From Gibbula magus (lineage: Eukaryota; Mollusca; Gastropoda; Trochida; Trochidae), in the NCBI GenBank assembly GCA_936450465.1, contig OW388289.1, forward strand, positions 72,166,420 to 72,230,419: a stretch of 64,000 nt of DNA, written 5' to 3'. Both the position numbers and the translations under genes were made by a program. Within the stretch, counting starts at the first letter, position 1. Each line of letters begins with the position of its first letter. Positions 11,304 to 23,145 of this stretch are shown one piece after another. The notes under the pieces are model-generated. The model was not told where the DNA came from. It made no database searches and saw only the letters and a list, made by a program, of their open reading frames with translations.

Positions 11304-11937
11304 CAGGGATGCAGAAATCGGTCTATTTGCCGGACATGTCCGATTGTAAATCCAGTTTGACCGAATGGAAAATTGACCTATCGGACATCAGTTAGTAATC
11401 TTATTAGAATAAGTTCAAATTCGTAACTACCGGTACATCTTGAATATGAAATAGTCGTATGGAAAATAGTTGGACCACGTGCTCTGCCGAGTTGTGAGTT
11501 TACGTAAATTATATCGCTATCGAAAACGAGTTCCTTTGAATTTAAAATGATTATTTAGAAGGTACATATCATTTGGTCCATGATTTGAATTTTTTATGAA
11601 CTATGTGCAATTAAATTATTAGAATTTTCTCGTCTATCTTGACGCAAATTCGCTTGTAAACTCGCTTGTGTAACCTCGCTCAAACTAGCACTGTCGGTAA
11701 ATCGTAGTTGGTAAACATTGATTTTAAATTATGAACCATTTTATGCATGTTAATGATAAATTAATAGTTATCGTTAATTGCTTTTGTGTTATGTTTAATA
11801 GTATGCAATGAATGAAGAACCAACAAATAGTAATACTTTCTGATACTTTATTCATAAATTTTTTTTTACTTCCGGGTTCGTCTTTTTTGGTCAAAGATGA
11901 AATGTCCGACTGGCAAAAATTTGAATCTGCATCCCTG
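11304..11937. mobile_element. Non-autonomous hAT-like DNA element with 8-bp target duplication
   Basis: The termini are CAGGGATGCAGA on the left and its exact complement on the right. Weaker pairing continues inward (ttgccggacatgtcc against gaaatgtccgactggcaa). The element is flanked on both sides by the identical 8-mer gctatacc (11296-11303 and 11938-11945). An 8-bp duplication with CAG-G ends is the hAT superfamily signature. The interior is AT-rich with no transposase. The minus-strand frame at 11724-11969 runs across the right end and is not a gene. Confidence 0.85.
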
Positions 11938-11945
11938 GCTATACC

Positions 11946-14000
11946 CTTGAAATATATTCCACTTTTCAAGCAATAAAGCCTTCACATTTTGAAATATTGT
12001 ATCCGGACACCTTGGCAAATGTAGACTACTACTTGATATTTTTAATGTTGATGTTATATGATGTATTATTTAAAACCTGATGTGCTACAGAGCCTATGGC
12101 TCTATTTTTTGTATTAAATCAAGGCTAAAACCATCATTTCATATATTTACAAACTGACTATTCACACAAAAAGCTGAATGGAGGCTTTCATCATTAGTCT
12201 CATAATGAATCCACTTCAGCCAAGTATCACTTCAATGCTGGAGTTAAATGGATTTCCAATCGTCAAATCAAGACCAAAGACAAATTTCATCTTATCATCT
12301 TCTTGCTCCTTTATCATGAGGTAAGAAGTAGATTCATCTCTATCCAGCATCTCCCCTTGTGTGAAGTGCTATCAGATGGCTAGAATACAGAGAGAACTCT
12401 TGATCACATATTGGAGTGGTACAGGGTTGTATGCTTGGTTGCTCCTTATTATGTATATCTTCATATTTTTCAGATAAGAGCTCAAGTGCTCCAGTATCCC
12501 ATTTCAGTATGTGTATTGGGGTGATGGGCTTGCTTTTGTATTTCTGTTCTCATTGCAAAAGAATTTTTTTATCTTTTATGCCCCATATTGTGTAAGATTT
12601 AACATTGTAATTTCATTGAAATTTGATAAATGTGGTAAAACTTAAAACATTGTTCACATGTTTAATAGTTGTTCTTTATTTAAACTAGGTAAAAACCTTT
12701 ACTTAAGCTCTATTATATGGTCCAAAACCTTTCCTGTGTGGCTCAGTTTCAGGAACAATGACAAGTAACAGTGAGAATAATCCTGGTTTGGTTAGGAACT
12801 AATGACAGGAACACTACATCATTACTGCATCAGCACATAAAGGGTTTTTCTTTCTTTCTTTCAAAATTCCTGGATCCGCAACTGTGGTTATGTTTGGCTC
12901 TGGCTGGTAACTTTTGCAGGTTTTTGCTTAATTTTACCATATTAATTGACAAAATCATGGTCTCTGACTGGTAACAGTGTAGGCTTATTTCATGCACTGT
13001 TGTTTCATTTTGTTAATCATTTAATATAAGTATAATCTTTGAATCTGTAAGATGTTTGTTGTTAGATTGATGTTTATCAGAGGATTAATTTTAACTTGTA
13101 TATAGTCTGTTAAACACAAATGTCACCCTGACTGAACTGCCCGCGAATCAGAACAATTTGTGGAGTAAGACCTATTCAGAGAATGGTAAAAGAGGTTACA
13201 TGTCATATCAAACCAACTGATGCATGAACTAACTCAATAATTATAATGTGTATAAAGATATTTGAAGGATTGTGTTTGACTATTTTTGTTTATATTTATC
13301 AAAAGCTGTTATAATTGTTTCTTAAAGCTAACTGTAAGAGATTATTAGAGAGTCTTATTGGCTACAACAATATCCTGTGTACACACTGATGTCGGTAGAC
13401 CACGCTAATCATACTGTTCAAACAAACCTATGAGCTGCGAACAATGACTTGTTATACTATTTACATGACAACTTTTGATGTTTGACAATATTGTAATCCT
13501 CAGTCATGAGGTTAAATGGAAATATTTTCATCTTTGTCTCCTGACTGATATCCAACCAGGTGCTTAGCGACTTTATTTGCATTTCACTTTAGTGTGATGT
13601 TAATAGTAATTATACCCCCACCTACGAAATAGGGTGTACAGAGCACTCATCAAGATTCTGTGGGGTATGTGTGCTCCAGTCACTTTTGTCTTGTTACACT
13701 TGTTAAGATAATTCTTTATTGCCCATTAGGGAATTTGTTTCACATCTGAGTGAGCATAAATACGAAATTATACACATTCATTTATCATAATACATGGAAT
13801 ATATACATGGTTATATATAACATGGACAAAGAGTATGATGATGGGAACATTAACGCTTTATATCTTGTAAAGCGCTTTTCCATCTGTCGGTCCTTCTGAA
13901 ATTGTTTCCGGAGCCTAAATTGAAAACTGAAAGACTTGGAAAATTCCAATTTGCTATGGAAATAACCTATATGGTGGTTTTGTGCCTTTAGGAGTTACAA
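11946..14000. other. Non-coding stretch with a MITE end near 12868
   Basis: No gene recognised. At 12860-12885 the sequence ttcctggatccgcaactg matches the right end of the small MITE at 42299-42433, but no partner end was found upstream. At about 13612-13640 a short hairpin-like taccccca / agggtgta occurs. The rest looks like unique AT-rich DNA. Confidence 0.5.
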
Positions 14001-14001
14001 C

Positions 14002-14709
14002 GCAAAGGTTCTGAAATGTTTTTCAAATTGTTTTAGTATATAAGCTGTGCTCACTTTTGCCTTGTTTGGTGCAGCACCATCGATCGATAAGCTGGACTGG
14101 CAATAACCAAGCTTATCTGACATACATGGTTTATATAATTATGAACCACCTGCAGTCCTTCTTAAGATCATTCCAGACAAACATGTCCTTCAAAAAGTTG
14201 ACAGTATTTCTACCTGAACCCTCAACAGACGAGTCCTCAACATATCTAGACCCCCGCTTACAAAGGTTCTGAAATGTTTTTCAAATTGTTTTAATATATA
14301 AGCTGTGCTCACTTTTGCCTTGTTTAGTGCAGCACCATCAATCGATAGTTAGCTAATTTAATCTAACGCTTTCAGGTTTCACTGCAAAGTGAAATCATGC
14401 TGCAGCTTTCCTGCAGTTGTCCAAGCTGAAATTATGTAACTGATATACTCTTGAAAATATTGATATCCCCAAATCACCTTTCACTTAAAAAATACAAACT
14501 ACAAAGACTTTACATAGGACGTATTTCAGTAAGCTGAAATGGTAATAACCAAGCTTATCTGACATATGGTAAATGGTTTTTATTATGAACCACCTGCAGT
14601 CCTTCTTCAGATCCCTCCAGACAAACATGTCCTTCAAACGTTGACAGTATTTCTACCTGTACCCTCAACAGACGAGTCCTCAACATATCTAGACCTCCGC
14701 TTACAAAGC
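14002..14709 (+). repeat. Local segmental duplication A1-B1-A2-x-B2
   Basis: Block A (ggttctgaaatgtttttcaa to cgatcgata) occurs at about 14002-14092 and 14262-14348. Block B (aataaccaagcttatctgac to cgcttacaaag) occurs at about 14100-14268 and 14541-14707. The two A-B pairs are joined differently: the second contains about 190 bp of extra sequence including a decayed SINE tail. The open frames in block B are not convincing genes. Confidence 0.85.
14365..14490 (+). mobile_element. Decayed SINE family A fragment
   Basis: Retains caggtttcactgcaa, then gatatactcttgaaaat and ccccaaatcacctttcac, in the order expected for the 3' half of family A. It sits in the extra segment between A2 and B2 of the duplication. 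Confidence 0.5.
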
Positions 14710-14719
14710 AGTAAGGGGA

Positions 14720-15050
14720 TCGTAATTCACTATGAGGCAATCTGAGTGAAGCGTAGAACAGGACTAATTCAGTAAAGGCAGTTTTGTAAAAGGAGCCTCT
14801 CAACTATACTTGACACAACTGTCTCTATGACTTGTAGACTGTCTTTTATAAAATTTTCACCTAAAGTCTGGATTTGGATTTTAAAATACTAATTCTCTGA
14901 GTCCCCTTTCCAATGTCTGATGATATATATAAAGTCATTTTTCTTATCAATAAATGTTTTAAAGTGATTGTTTTTTTTCATGAACTAATTTTTCATTTAC
15001 TGGTTCTATTGTTTGATCACAATCGATCAGCTGATTCCTACTCTAATGGG
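14720..15050. other. Non-coding stretch, no gene seen
   Basis: AT-rich spacer between the duplication and the next SINE. No motif recognised. Confidence 0.45.
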
Positions 15051-15054
15051 GTTT

Positions 15055-15207
15055 TCAGTACCACCCATGGTTCGCTAGTTCAAGCTGGTACTCGCAGGTT
15101 TCATCGCAATGTATAGCCACCATGGCGTTGTGGGCTTTCTCCCTGCAATAAAACATGCATAATAATCTTGAAAGCAGCGTCAAAACCCCAAATCACCTTA
15201 ACCTTAA
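15055..15207 (+). mobile_element. SINE family A, strongly 5'-truncated
   Basis: Starts at cagtaccacccatggttcgc and runs to aatcttgaaagcagcgtcaa and aaatcacctta. It has a small internal deletion around the tactagcagc block. Confidence 0.85.
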
Positions 15208-15459
15208 TTGGGTTTCTCTCTATAGGATTCCCCAGGCCTTTCAAACTCTGTAACTTTGTCAGAAATCTTATCTTTATCTTTTGAATTTTGTTCCAATCCC
15301 TGGATGCAAAAAAAGTCATATTTACAAAGGCTTGAAGGAACTCCGATACAGGCTACTTGTGACATAACAGTTCTGTATGATTTATCAAACTCTCCACCCC
15401 AGCCCACTTGTTCAATGAGCACCTGCACACTGTAATTGCCTTGCTTCTCTGATGCTAAG

Positions 15460-15960
15460 GAACAGGAACTATTTGATTAGGACCTGATCCTTTAGATCTT
15501 CCTCCTCCTCAACTCCTCTAACCCCCTCAAGAGCATGTCCTACCTCTCCTTGTAGGGAACTAGTATCATGCTCAAACCTAATTGTCAAAATACTTGAGTT
15601 GATTGTGGTGATCTCCGTTTTCACACCGCTGATTATCTCCCTTTGTTCTCTTCTAGTGAAGGTTGTCCTCAAGCCCCTGTATCAAAGGAGAGCACCTTCT
15701 TGAACGTTTGTCCACTGCTCTTCAAAGCCGAATCCCCGATTACCTCTCACAACTGTTTTCCCAGCCAATTTTGTATCTTTTCTCAGCTTATACAACAATG
15801 TTTACTCTGTGATAGGATGATCTCCAGCAAGTCCTGTGTAAACACGGGGCCTGATAGGCTACAAATTACTTCGGACAGGTGAGAGTATGCCAATAATCCT
15901 GTCCACCATCGCTTGTCCACAGCGGATATCTTCACCTGATAGTGTTGCTAGACTTTCTCA
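15460..15960. other. Unassigned, relatively GC-rich segment with open frames on both strands
   Basis: Richer in GC than its surroundings. A minus-strand frame at 15469-15672 (67 codons) is rich in Glu, Arg and Thr, with a charged E-E-E-E-D patch. It could be part of a decayed coiled-coil, ORF1-like or gag-like protein. A plus-strand frame at 15643-15882 has cysteines without a recognisable finger. No domain was identified. Confidence 0.25.
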
Positions 15961-16053
15961 TGCTCTCTCATTTCCACTGAAAGTAGTTTCTGAAATTTGT
16001 TCAAAGTGAAATAATGTTGTGCATCGTCTCTGTCAACAATTGATACTGTCACC

Positions 16054-16367
16054 CATTGGTGGATCCAGACATTTTCAGGGGATATAACATGGTTATGTTT
16101 GGGATTTGGTGGTATGTAAGCTGTTGGTATACTGTCAGTGTTGGCGATAGTTGCCTTACTCTGAGGGTATGGATTCGAATCCTGCAAGGGACTTGGTCCG
16201 AAAAAGTACAAGAAGGTAGTGTTATCCCAAATATAACCATGTTATATTTGTTCACTACCTAAATGGCATGTATTTCTAATTTTTAGGGGGGTTCACGTTA
16301 TGGGGGAGTTGACCTTGACAAACTCGCTTGCCCTGTATCCCCAATTCCCCCTCTGGATCTGTCACCG
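16054..16367. mobile_element. CAGTGGTGGATCC-type MITE, interrupted by a second palindromic insertion
   Basis: The left end cattggtggatccag and the right end ctggatctgtcaccg are imperfect complements. They match the termini of the intact small MITE at 42299-42433 (CAGTGGTGGATCCAGG). The interior also matches that MITE's G-run/C-run arrangement. A palindromic insert occupies about 16082-16260. The overlapping two-strand frames arise from the palindrome. Confidence 0.6.
16082..16260. mobile_element. Nested palindromic insert with B-box-like motif
   Basis: The arms 16082-16105 and 16224-16247 are 24 bp with one mismatch (atataacatggttatg...). The right arm is itself a hairpin: caaatataac at 16228-16237 pairs with gttatatttg at 16241-16250, enclosed by aggtagtg and cactacct. 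Between the arms, ggattcgaatcctgcaag resembles a tRNA T-arm/B box. Class unknown; it may be a palindromic SINE-like or MITE insert. Confidence 0.6.
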
Positions 16368-16369
16368 TC

Positions 16370-17205
16370 ATCTGATAGTGTTGGCCAAAATTATTTTTTT
16401 GGCTGAGGAAATATGTGCTCATGAGTATTATATATGATGCTGGTTATGTGTTACCATATGTGTAATAAAGGACTTATTATCAGTCTAGCATCCAGTTCTA
16501 TTTGTCCGAGAGTTTCCATATTAGTCCTCTGTCACAATTGATCAAGAATAAGTATGAACTCAATTACCCCACAATCTTTCATGTTTGTGCCTGTCACTGT
16601 AAATTAGGACCTCTGTGTTCATAGCATTAGTAATTCCAATATCTTACATATTTGTGACCATTTCATAAAAGCATACTTGAACTATTTTATATTACTTAGA
16701 AACTGATATCCTACCCCAAAACTTATCATGAAGATTTGGTTGAGATGGTTCCTATTGATTTCTGGAATGTGTTTAGCACATGGGTGGCATTTATGTAAGT
16801 TGTCACTTTGAGTTGACCATAAATCCTTTCGGATAGTTGAGCAATGTTGGGTTTATTTTTGTTGTCAGTACTGTTTATCAACTGCCATGAAAAAAGCGTG
16901 GACAAGTATATTATCTTGGTGTTAACAATTTCTGAAAATATATTCTAATATGTTGTTTAATTCTCTATTGATGATGATTTTTTAAACAAGATTTCACCGG
17001 AATGGCTACGAGGCTGGTTAGACATCATTAACGTAGCTCTCACACAATCCCCAACAAATCCTAATCAACATGTCGAAAAATAAGAAAACGGACACAGAAC
17101 GTCAAGAAGTGTGTTATGTGTTATATCTTTCTTTCTTTGTGATAAACAAACATGATGTGTTTTATACCGAGTTGTGGAATCAACTCATGAACACATGGAT
17201 CTATA
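16370..17205. other. Non-coding stretch, no gene seen
   Basis: AT-rich sequence. No open frame, repeat family or motif recognised. Confidence 0.45.
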
Positions 17206-17210
17206 ATACT

Positions 17211-17361
17211 AGGGTGAGGTGAGGTGATTTGGGGCCACTTTCAAGGTTATTTCACTTATATCACGGCTGCTAGTAGTATGGCAGGGAGAAAGCCTGCAAC
17301 ACCATGTGGCTATGCATTGCGGTGAAACCTGCGAGCATCGGCTGGAACTAACAAACCATGG
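17211..17361 (-). mobile_element. SINE family A fragment, minus strand
   Basis: Begins on the plus strand with the complement of the tail (gtgaggtgaggtgatttggg), then cttatatcacggctgctag and gcattgcggtgaaacctgcg. It ends at the ccatgg of the central block, so it is 5'-truncated. It is one of the few copies inserted in the minus orientation. Confidence 0.9.
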
Positions 17362-17557
17362 GTATATACTATGCCTATTGAAATTCAGAAGATATATAAA
17401 TTCTATAATATACAAGGGAGGACTGTAGGTTTTGGGCTTTGGCCATGGAACGGACACCATATCTTTTCCTGCGTGTAGTGAAGATGTGATGCACGTTTAA
17501 TATAGTTCTATTTGGATACTCCGTTATATTTTGTGGTTGACAATTGACTGTACACTT

Positions 17558-18030
17558 GTGAACACGTGGGTCTGATTTTAGCGTTTTCATTGTTTATTGC
17601 ACTATCGGTCACTTGGATCATGTGATTGGACATATTGAACTTAAAACTTCTGTATTGTACTTTACGGTTTTCTAATTGGACATCTCGGATCATGTGTTCA
17701 GCTCATTATAACTTTTCGTTAACAAACATGGCGACCTCTGTTCATCTTGTCATGTAAGTGTTGAATAAGAAATACGTTTAATGTAGCCTTGTTAGATCTG
17801 AACCATGATCTATGGATATTTCATGATATCATAATGTGTTTGCATGTGGGTCTAATTTTAGTCTTTTCCCGCATGCAAATCGCACGATTGGTCAACATGA
17901 TCCCATGACTAGACATATTAGGACTGTGAACGTCATTTCCGTATTTTATCATCATTTGATTGGCTACCTGGGTTCAAATGTACACCTCCTTCCTGTTGTT
18001 TGTAAACAAATAATCAACTTCTGTTTATCC
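17558..18030 (+). repeat. Two diverged tandem copies, period about 280 bp
   Basis: The motif gtgggtctgattttag at about 17565 recurs as gtgggtctaattttag at about 17845. Each is followed by a cattg/catgtgattgg-like stretch, then gacatatt and cttctgt or cgtcatttccgta. Lying directly upstream of the LINE, these could be 5'-UTR monomers of that element, but no junction proves this. Confidence 0.5.
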
Positions 18031-18289
18031 TCTCACTCATATGAGTTTATCTCTCCAATGTATTCTTTACTATGTCCCTATCATGACATGACAAGTAAGG
18101 GGGATTGGATATTGGCATTGAGATGAAATGCCTTTCCGGATGCGGTTTAATTTGTTGATTGTTTATTTGCTTAAATGTATGTTTGTGTCTGTTTCTAAGA
18201 AAGTGAAATTGTTCCAACTTGTTTTCATATGTCTAACCAATTCTCCCTTCATGTCCAATGGCAAGATGTCAGTTATTTGTTAGGATTAT

Positions 18290-20850
18290 ATTCTTTGGAC
18301 TTTGATGTGGTGAAACATATTCACAATCCTTATGTATCCAAATGTACTTGGAGGAGAAAAAATCCTTTAAAACAAGCATGACTAGATTATTTTCTTTGTT
18401 TCTGAAGATTTGTATTGTCAGATTACCAATTCTAATATTATACCAGACTACAGATCAGACCATTCCATTCAATGGTGAGCAGGTCAGCACAAAAAAAGGA
18501 ACAAACTGGAAATTTAATAATTCACTGCTGAGAGACTGCAAGTATATTAATGAAGTGAAGAAAGTCATTTCTGAAGTGACTAAGCAGTATTCCAAAATAA
18601 CCAGTGTGAATGATTTGGATCGTATATCCCCTGTTTCAGCTGAATTAAGTATAAGTGATCAACTTTTCTTTGAAACTTTATTGACGGATATAAGGGGGGA
18701 ATACAATTTCTTACTCATCTTTTGAGAATAAGGCACGCAAAAAGAAGGAGAATGATTTATTGGGTGAGATAAACAGACTTAAGCAGTATAACAGAAGGAA
18801 ATGCTGAAATATTAGATGAAAAAAGACAGGAATTGCAAGATATACGGAAAGTGAAATTGGAAGGGCACCTTGTCAGATCTAGCAATAGATGGATTAATGA
18901 AGGTGAAAAAGTTACAAAATATTTTTGTAATCTTGAAAATAGAAATTTTGTCAGTAAAAATATGTCCCGTTTAGAAAGAAGTAATGGTTCTACAGCAACT
19001 GATACTAAAGATATTTTACAGAAAGCTTCTGTTTTTTAATCAAAATCTTTATAGTTCAAGAGAGGCAGATGTGAGAGATGTAAATTTAAGTGATCTCCTG
19101 CCTGAAAACCCAAAACTTGATCAAGGTACATGTACTTCAGATACTTTAGAGGGTTTGATTACAAAAGAAGAGTTGTTGGCATATCTGAAGAGGACAAAAA
19201 ACAATGAGAGCCCTGGCTCTGATGGTTTTTCATAGGAATTCTATAAATTTTTCTGGAGTGATCTGGGTGATTATTTATTAAGATCCATAAATGATGGTTT
19301 CAGTGTGAGCAAGTTGTATATAACTCAGAGGCAAGGCATTATCACTTGTATTCCAAAACCTGAAAAATAGAAAAAGTTTATTAAAAACTGGAGACCTATC
19401 TCATTACTAAATATTGCTTATAAACTTATATCTTCAGTTATAGCAGAAAGGCTAAAGAAAGTGTTGCTTTCTTTGATTCAGGAGGATCAAACAGGATTCT
19501 AATAGATATATTGGTGACAATATCGCCTAATTTATGACATTCTCCTCCACACAGCAACTCACAACAAACCAGGAATGCTTTTATTAGTTGATTTTGAAAA
19601 AGCTTTTGATTCTATTTCCTGGTCTTTTATAAACAAAACTTTGGCTCTCTTTGGCTTTGGAGAAAACATGATTGAGGAAATGGGTTTCGTTTTTTTATAT
19701 TGATATTCACTCAAATTTGTTAATCAATGAACAAATGTCACCTCAGATTTCGGTTCAACGGGGCTGTAGACAGGGTGATCCTCTTTCACCATACATTTTT
19801 TTAATATGTGCTGAAGTTCTTGCAAATTTAGTTAGAGGTAATCAGGATATAAATGGTATTACCATTGATTAAATCACCTACATTCTTTGTCAATATGCAG
19901 ATGATACTGAATTTATGCTAGATGGAAGTAAGAAACCATTTGAAGCTACTATTGATATGCTTAATTTGCTGATATTTCAGGACTGAAGATTAATTATGAT
20001 AAGTCACAAGTTGTTTGGATTGGTTCACAAAGAAATAGCAATGTTAGATTTCTGCCAGATCTGAAATTAGAGTGGAATACAGATGTTTTCAGAATTCTTG
20101 GAATTAAATTTTCTACTTCTTTGAACAAAAATGGTTGATTTATATTTTAAAGGTTAATTATTAGAAATTCATAAAATAATTAACAGATGGGTCAACAGAA
20201 TTATAACACCTTTGGGAAAATTGCAATTATAAAATCATTACTTGTTTCAAAATTAAATTATATGAAAGAAAATGTGATAACTGATAGAGTCTTTGACTTG
20301 ATTCTAATTCTTTCAAAGTTTTTTTTATTTATAAATGCAAACTGAAAAAGGTGAAACTATCCCTCAAGCATTTTCAAAATGAATTACAAAATAAATTTAA
20401 CATAGAAAAGTACATTTTTACTGATAGATTTGAACAATATAAATTTTATACACAGTGGCAAGCTAAAATATTGATACAGAAATGTGAATAGAAGTTTCCG
20501 TAATGTCATATTCAATGTCAATATGACGGACCACAATAATCATTAACCTGGAAAAAGAAGAATGAATTGTTTGCATATTAATAACTGCTTGTCATTAATC
20601 ATTTTGAATGACTTCAATATTAGACTTTCGAATCTATAAAAACACAATTTCAATGTTATTTGTACAATAATATTTAAACTGCTGAATTCACTTTTTTAAC
20701 AAATGATAAATGGTTGACAAAATTTACTTAACTCAAAACTGATGATTATGGTCTTTGTGATAAACGTGTTTGTCTCGTCATGGTTTATTACACCCAGATT
20801 AAATTTCAAGAGGTATTGTCATCGTCATCAAGTTTCTTGATTTGGACGTC
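18290..20850 (+). pseudogene. Dead non-LTR retrotransposon (L1-type LINE) ORF2
   Basis: Seen in order: the C-terminal part of an AP-type endonuclease (TWRRKNPL at 18346-18369, then LDYF, then YRSDHS with the conserved SDH at 18455-18463); a linker with WKFNNSLLRDCKYI; and reverse transcriptase motifs NWRPISLLN (19386-19412), DFEKAFD (19590-19610), RGCRQGDPLSPY (19759-19794), catalytic YADD (19894-19905) and LKINYDKSQ. A connection-like region (TPLGKIAIIKSLL) follows near 20200. A full ORF2 would encode endonuclease, reverse transcriptase and a Cys-rich tail for target-primed reverse transcription. This copy is broken by a TGA at 18379, a stop at 19233-19235, a TAA at 19870-19872, a TAG near 19368 and several frameshifts. 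The endonuclease N-terminus is missing. Motif wording suggests the L1/Tx1 group; the clade is not proven. Confidence 0.9.
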
Positions 20851-22330
20851 AAAATGATGTACGAGATATTTGATATCATCATCAACCACCGTCTAAGTTG
20901 TATAAGATGTAATTGTAGTTACCAAACAGCACAAAAATATTAATGTACATTATCAAATTGCAGAAAAGAGTACAAAGGACAATTGATAGCGATAGTGCTA
21001 TTATCACTTGTTTTCTAAAGATAATTTTAGATGTTTTAATTTCTTAACAAATAATAATAAGATGCTTTATAAAATGTTGACATCTGAGTAATGGAAAATT
21101 ATATAATAGCTGTCCTTGACATTTTTACTGCATAATTTTTATACAGATCCTTGGCAACATTTTCAGCCTTCTGCAGGGACCAAGTTAAAGGTGTTATTAC
21201 ACTAGCCCTCATGTAACACTAACCATTGAAATACTTATTCCTCCATCAATCATGAAACAACAAGGTTTTGGATAATTATTGTGTTATTAACATAACATGT
21301 CAATTCCTTTGAAGTTTATAATTTCAATGAATGCTTTGACATTTGACAAGGATATTAACATGATAATGACTAACACTAGAGATGGTGTCAAAGTTTATCT
21401 TCAGGGTTCAATGTCAACATGTCATAGACAACGTCTTGTAGCCTCTTTCTGAGCTTTCATTCATTCTTTTGTGCCTACCAACACAATATTGCAAAACCTC
21501 TATGTAGTTTTTTACGCTAGTTTCAAACAATTGATCCTTTGATTGTCTGATAATAAACAAAAATTTTGCTTTTGAAACTTTGATATTTCTAATCCTAAAG
21601 AGTTTTCAACATCAATGTTTGAAATTTGTTTAGATTTGAAACAGATTACCGTATATTACCTGGTATAAGGTAATAAGGTATAAGTACCCAAATACTAGTA
21701 CCGAAAACCTATATCTCATGTATACCACGTAATCTAAATTGTTCTATGAAACTTTTAAAATATGTAAGATTGAATGAAAACATGTTCCATAAACATTTAT
21801 TGTTTTCCCTTAAAATCAGTATTTTTATGTGCAAAAGTACAAAGTTTGAAATTTTAACAAGGATTTTTAGATAATCTAAAAAACAAAGTTAATATAAATG
21901 TTCATATCGCCACGGGTAGGAAAAATTCAAAAGAAATATTCTAAATGAAAGGTAATGCCTATGGTGGAGTATCTACTTTAAATATGAAAAAGACTGTTTG
22001 AAAAAATGAATGTGTACATAAGGGTGTTAACACTTAAACTGAACATTTCTTGGTTGTAGGGCTTTCAAAGGTTGTATGACTTGCCGTACCCTTGTTGTCA
22101 GCAGTTGAAATATACTGACACAGTAACAATTAAGTCATTGGAACTACATGCCATTATGACAGTAAATGAATGAAAGATTGTTATATTTGGGATCACTTAC
22201 AGTCATTGTTGGTTAAGAAATGTATCCAACTACTTGTTATGAAATCAGCGGACAACTTTGGCAGCAAATTTTATGATGGAACAGGAAAAGATAACTTGTT
22301 ATTTCAAAAGGTGAGTTTTGAAATTGTGTT
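20851..22330. other. Non-coding stretch with a short repeat fragment
   Basis: Very AT-rich. At about 21649 the motif accgtatattacctggtataagg resembles the start of the hairpin element at 6935. The C-terminal remains of the LINE may extend somewhat past 20850, but I cannot follow them. No gene seen. Confidence 0.45.
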
Positions 22331-22346
22331 TTTCTCAATTTTAATT

Positions 22347-22658
22347 GGGGGCGGGATAGTGCTGTGGTTAGCGTGTTCTACTTCAGATCAAGAGGTCCGG
22401 GGTTCGATTCCCGCCTGTGGCACGGCAACTTTTTCTGCAGTAGAGAACTTTTCTACATGCAGTAAGGTTTGGGTGCAATGCTACACTGAATTTCAGCGTA
22501 GTACCACCCTTGGTTCGCTAGTTCCAGCTGATGTTTCACCGCAATGCATAGCCACATGGCGTTGTGGGCTTTCTCCCTGCCATAATACTAGCAGTCACGA
22601 TATAAGTGAAATACTCTTGAAAGCGGCTTTAACCACAACTCACCTCACCTCACCTCAC
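22347..22658 (+). mobile_element. SINE family A, full length with 13-bp target duplication
   Basis: Starts with the tRNA-like head (gcgggatagtgctgtggtta as A box; ggggttcgattcccgcc as B box), then the family body and a (CACCT)n tail. The identical 13-mer ctcaattttaatt flanks it at 22334-22346 and 22659-22671, the hallmark of target-primed insertion. The 167-codon plus-strand frame crossing it is a chance fusion through the SINE. Confidence 0.95.
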
Positions 22659-22734
22659 CTCAATTTTAATTAGTGTTGGAATATTATTAAATCTTTGAGT
22701 ATAAAGTGCTGTTGAGCAGTTACAGTCTTACACT

Positions 22735-22835
22735 CACCATTTTATCAAATATTGAAAAAGAAACTATAAGAAATTGGATTCCTTTTATTCAAAATGTTTA
22801 GTTCAGAGTCTAAGTGTTAGACTACAGTTACAGTG
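22735..22835 (+). repeat. Dispersed repeat shared with 38877-39005
   Basis: caccattttatcaaatattg, then aagaaattggatt, and later cagagtctaagtgtta occur in the same order at 38877-39005. Identity is high over three blocks separated by diverged sequence. Class unknown. Confidence 0.65.
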
Positions 22836-23145
22836 CAAAGGTAGTTGACAAAGGGGGAACATATAACCCAATAATTGGGGTTTATTAAGAAGTGAACACG
22901 TATAATCATGCATTTAGAGTATAGAGTAATGAAAAATAATACTCATTTGATTTCATTTTCAAAATGTTAGTTTTACAAAGTTTGATGGATTCAAAGAGAA
23001 TGTCATTTAAAAGTTGAATACATTAGAAAAGCAAGATGTTATTGACAACTACTTTATTGTGAACATATATGCACAAAGTTTTTTGAGTACCGGTATACAC
23101 ATTTATGTAGAAACTCATTTATGAGGTGCATTTGATTACACAATT

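Noticed and set aside
22170..22673. 167-codon plus-strand frame
   Set aside because: More than half of it is the SINE at 22347-22658; the N-terminal part has no recognisable domain.
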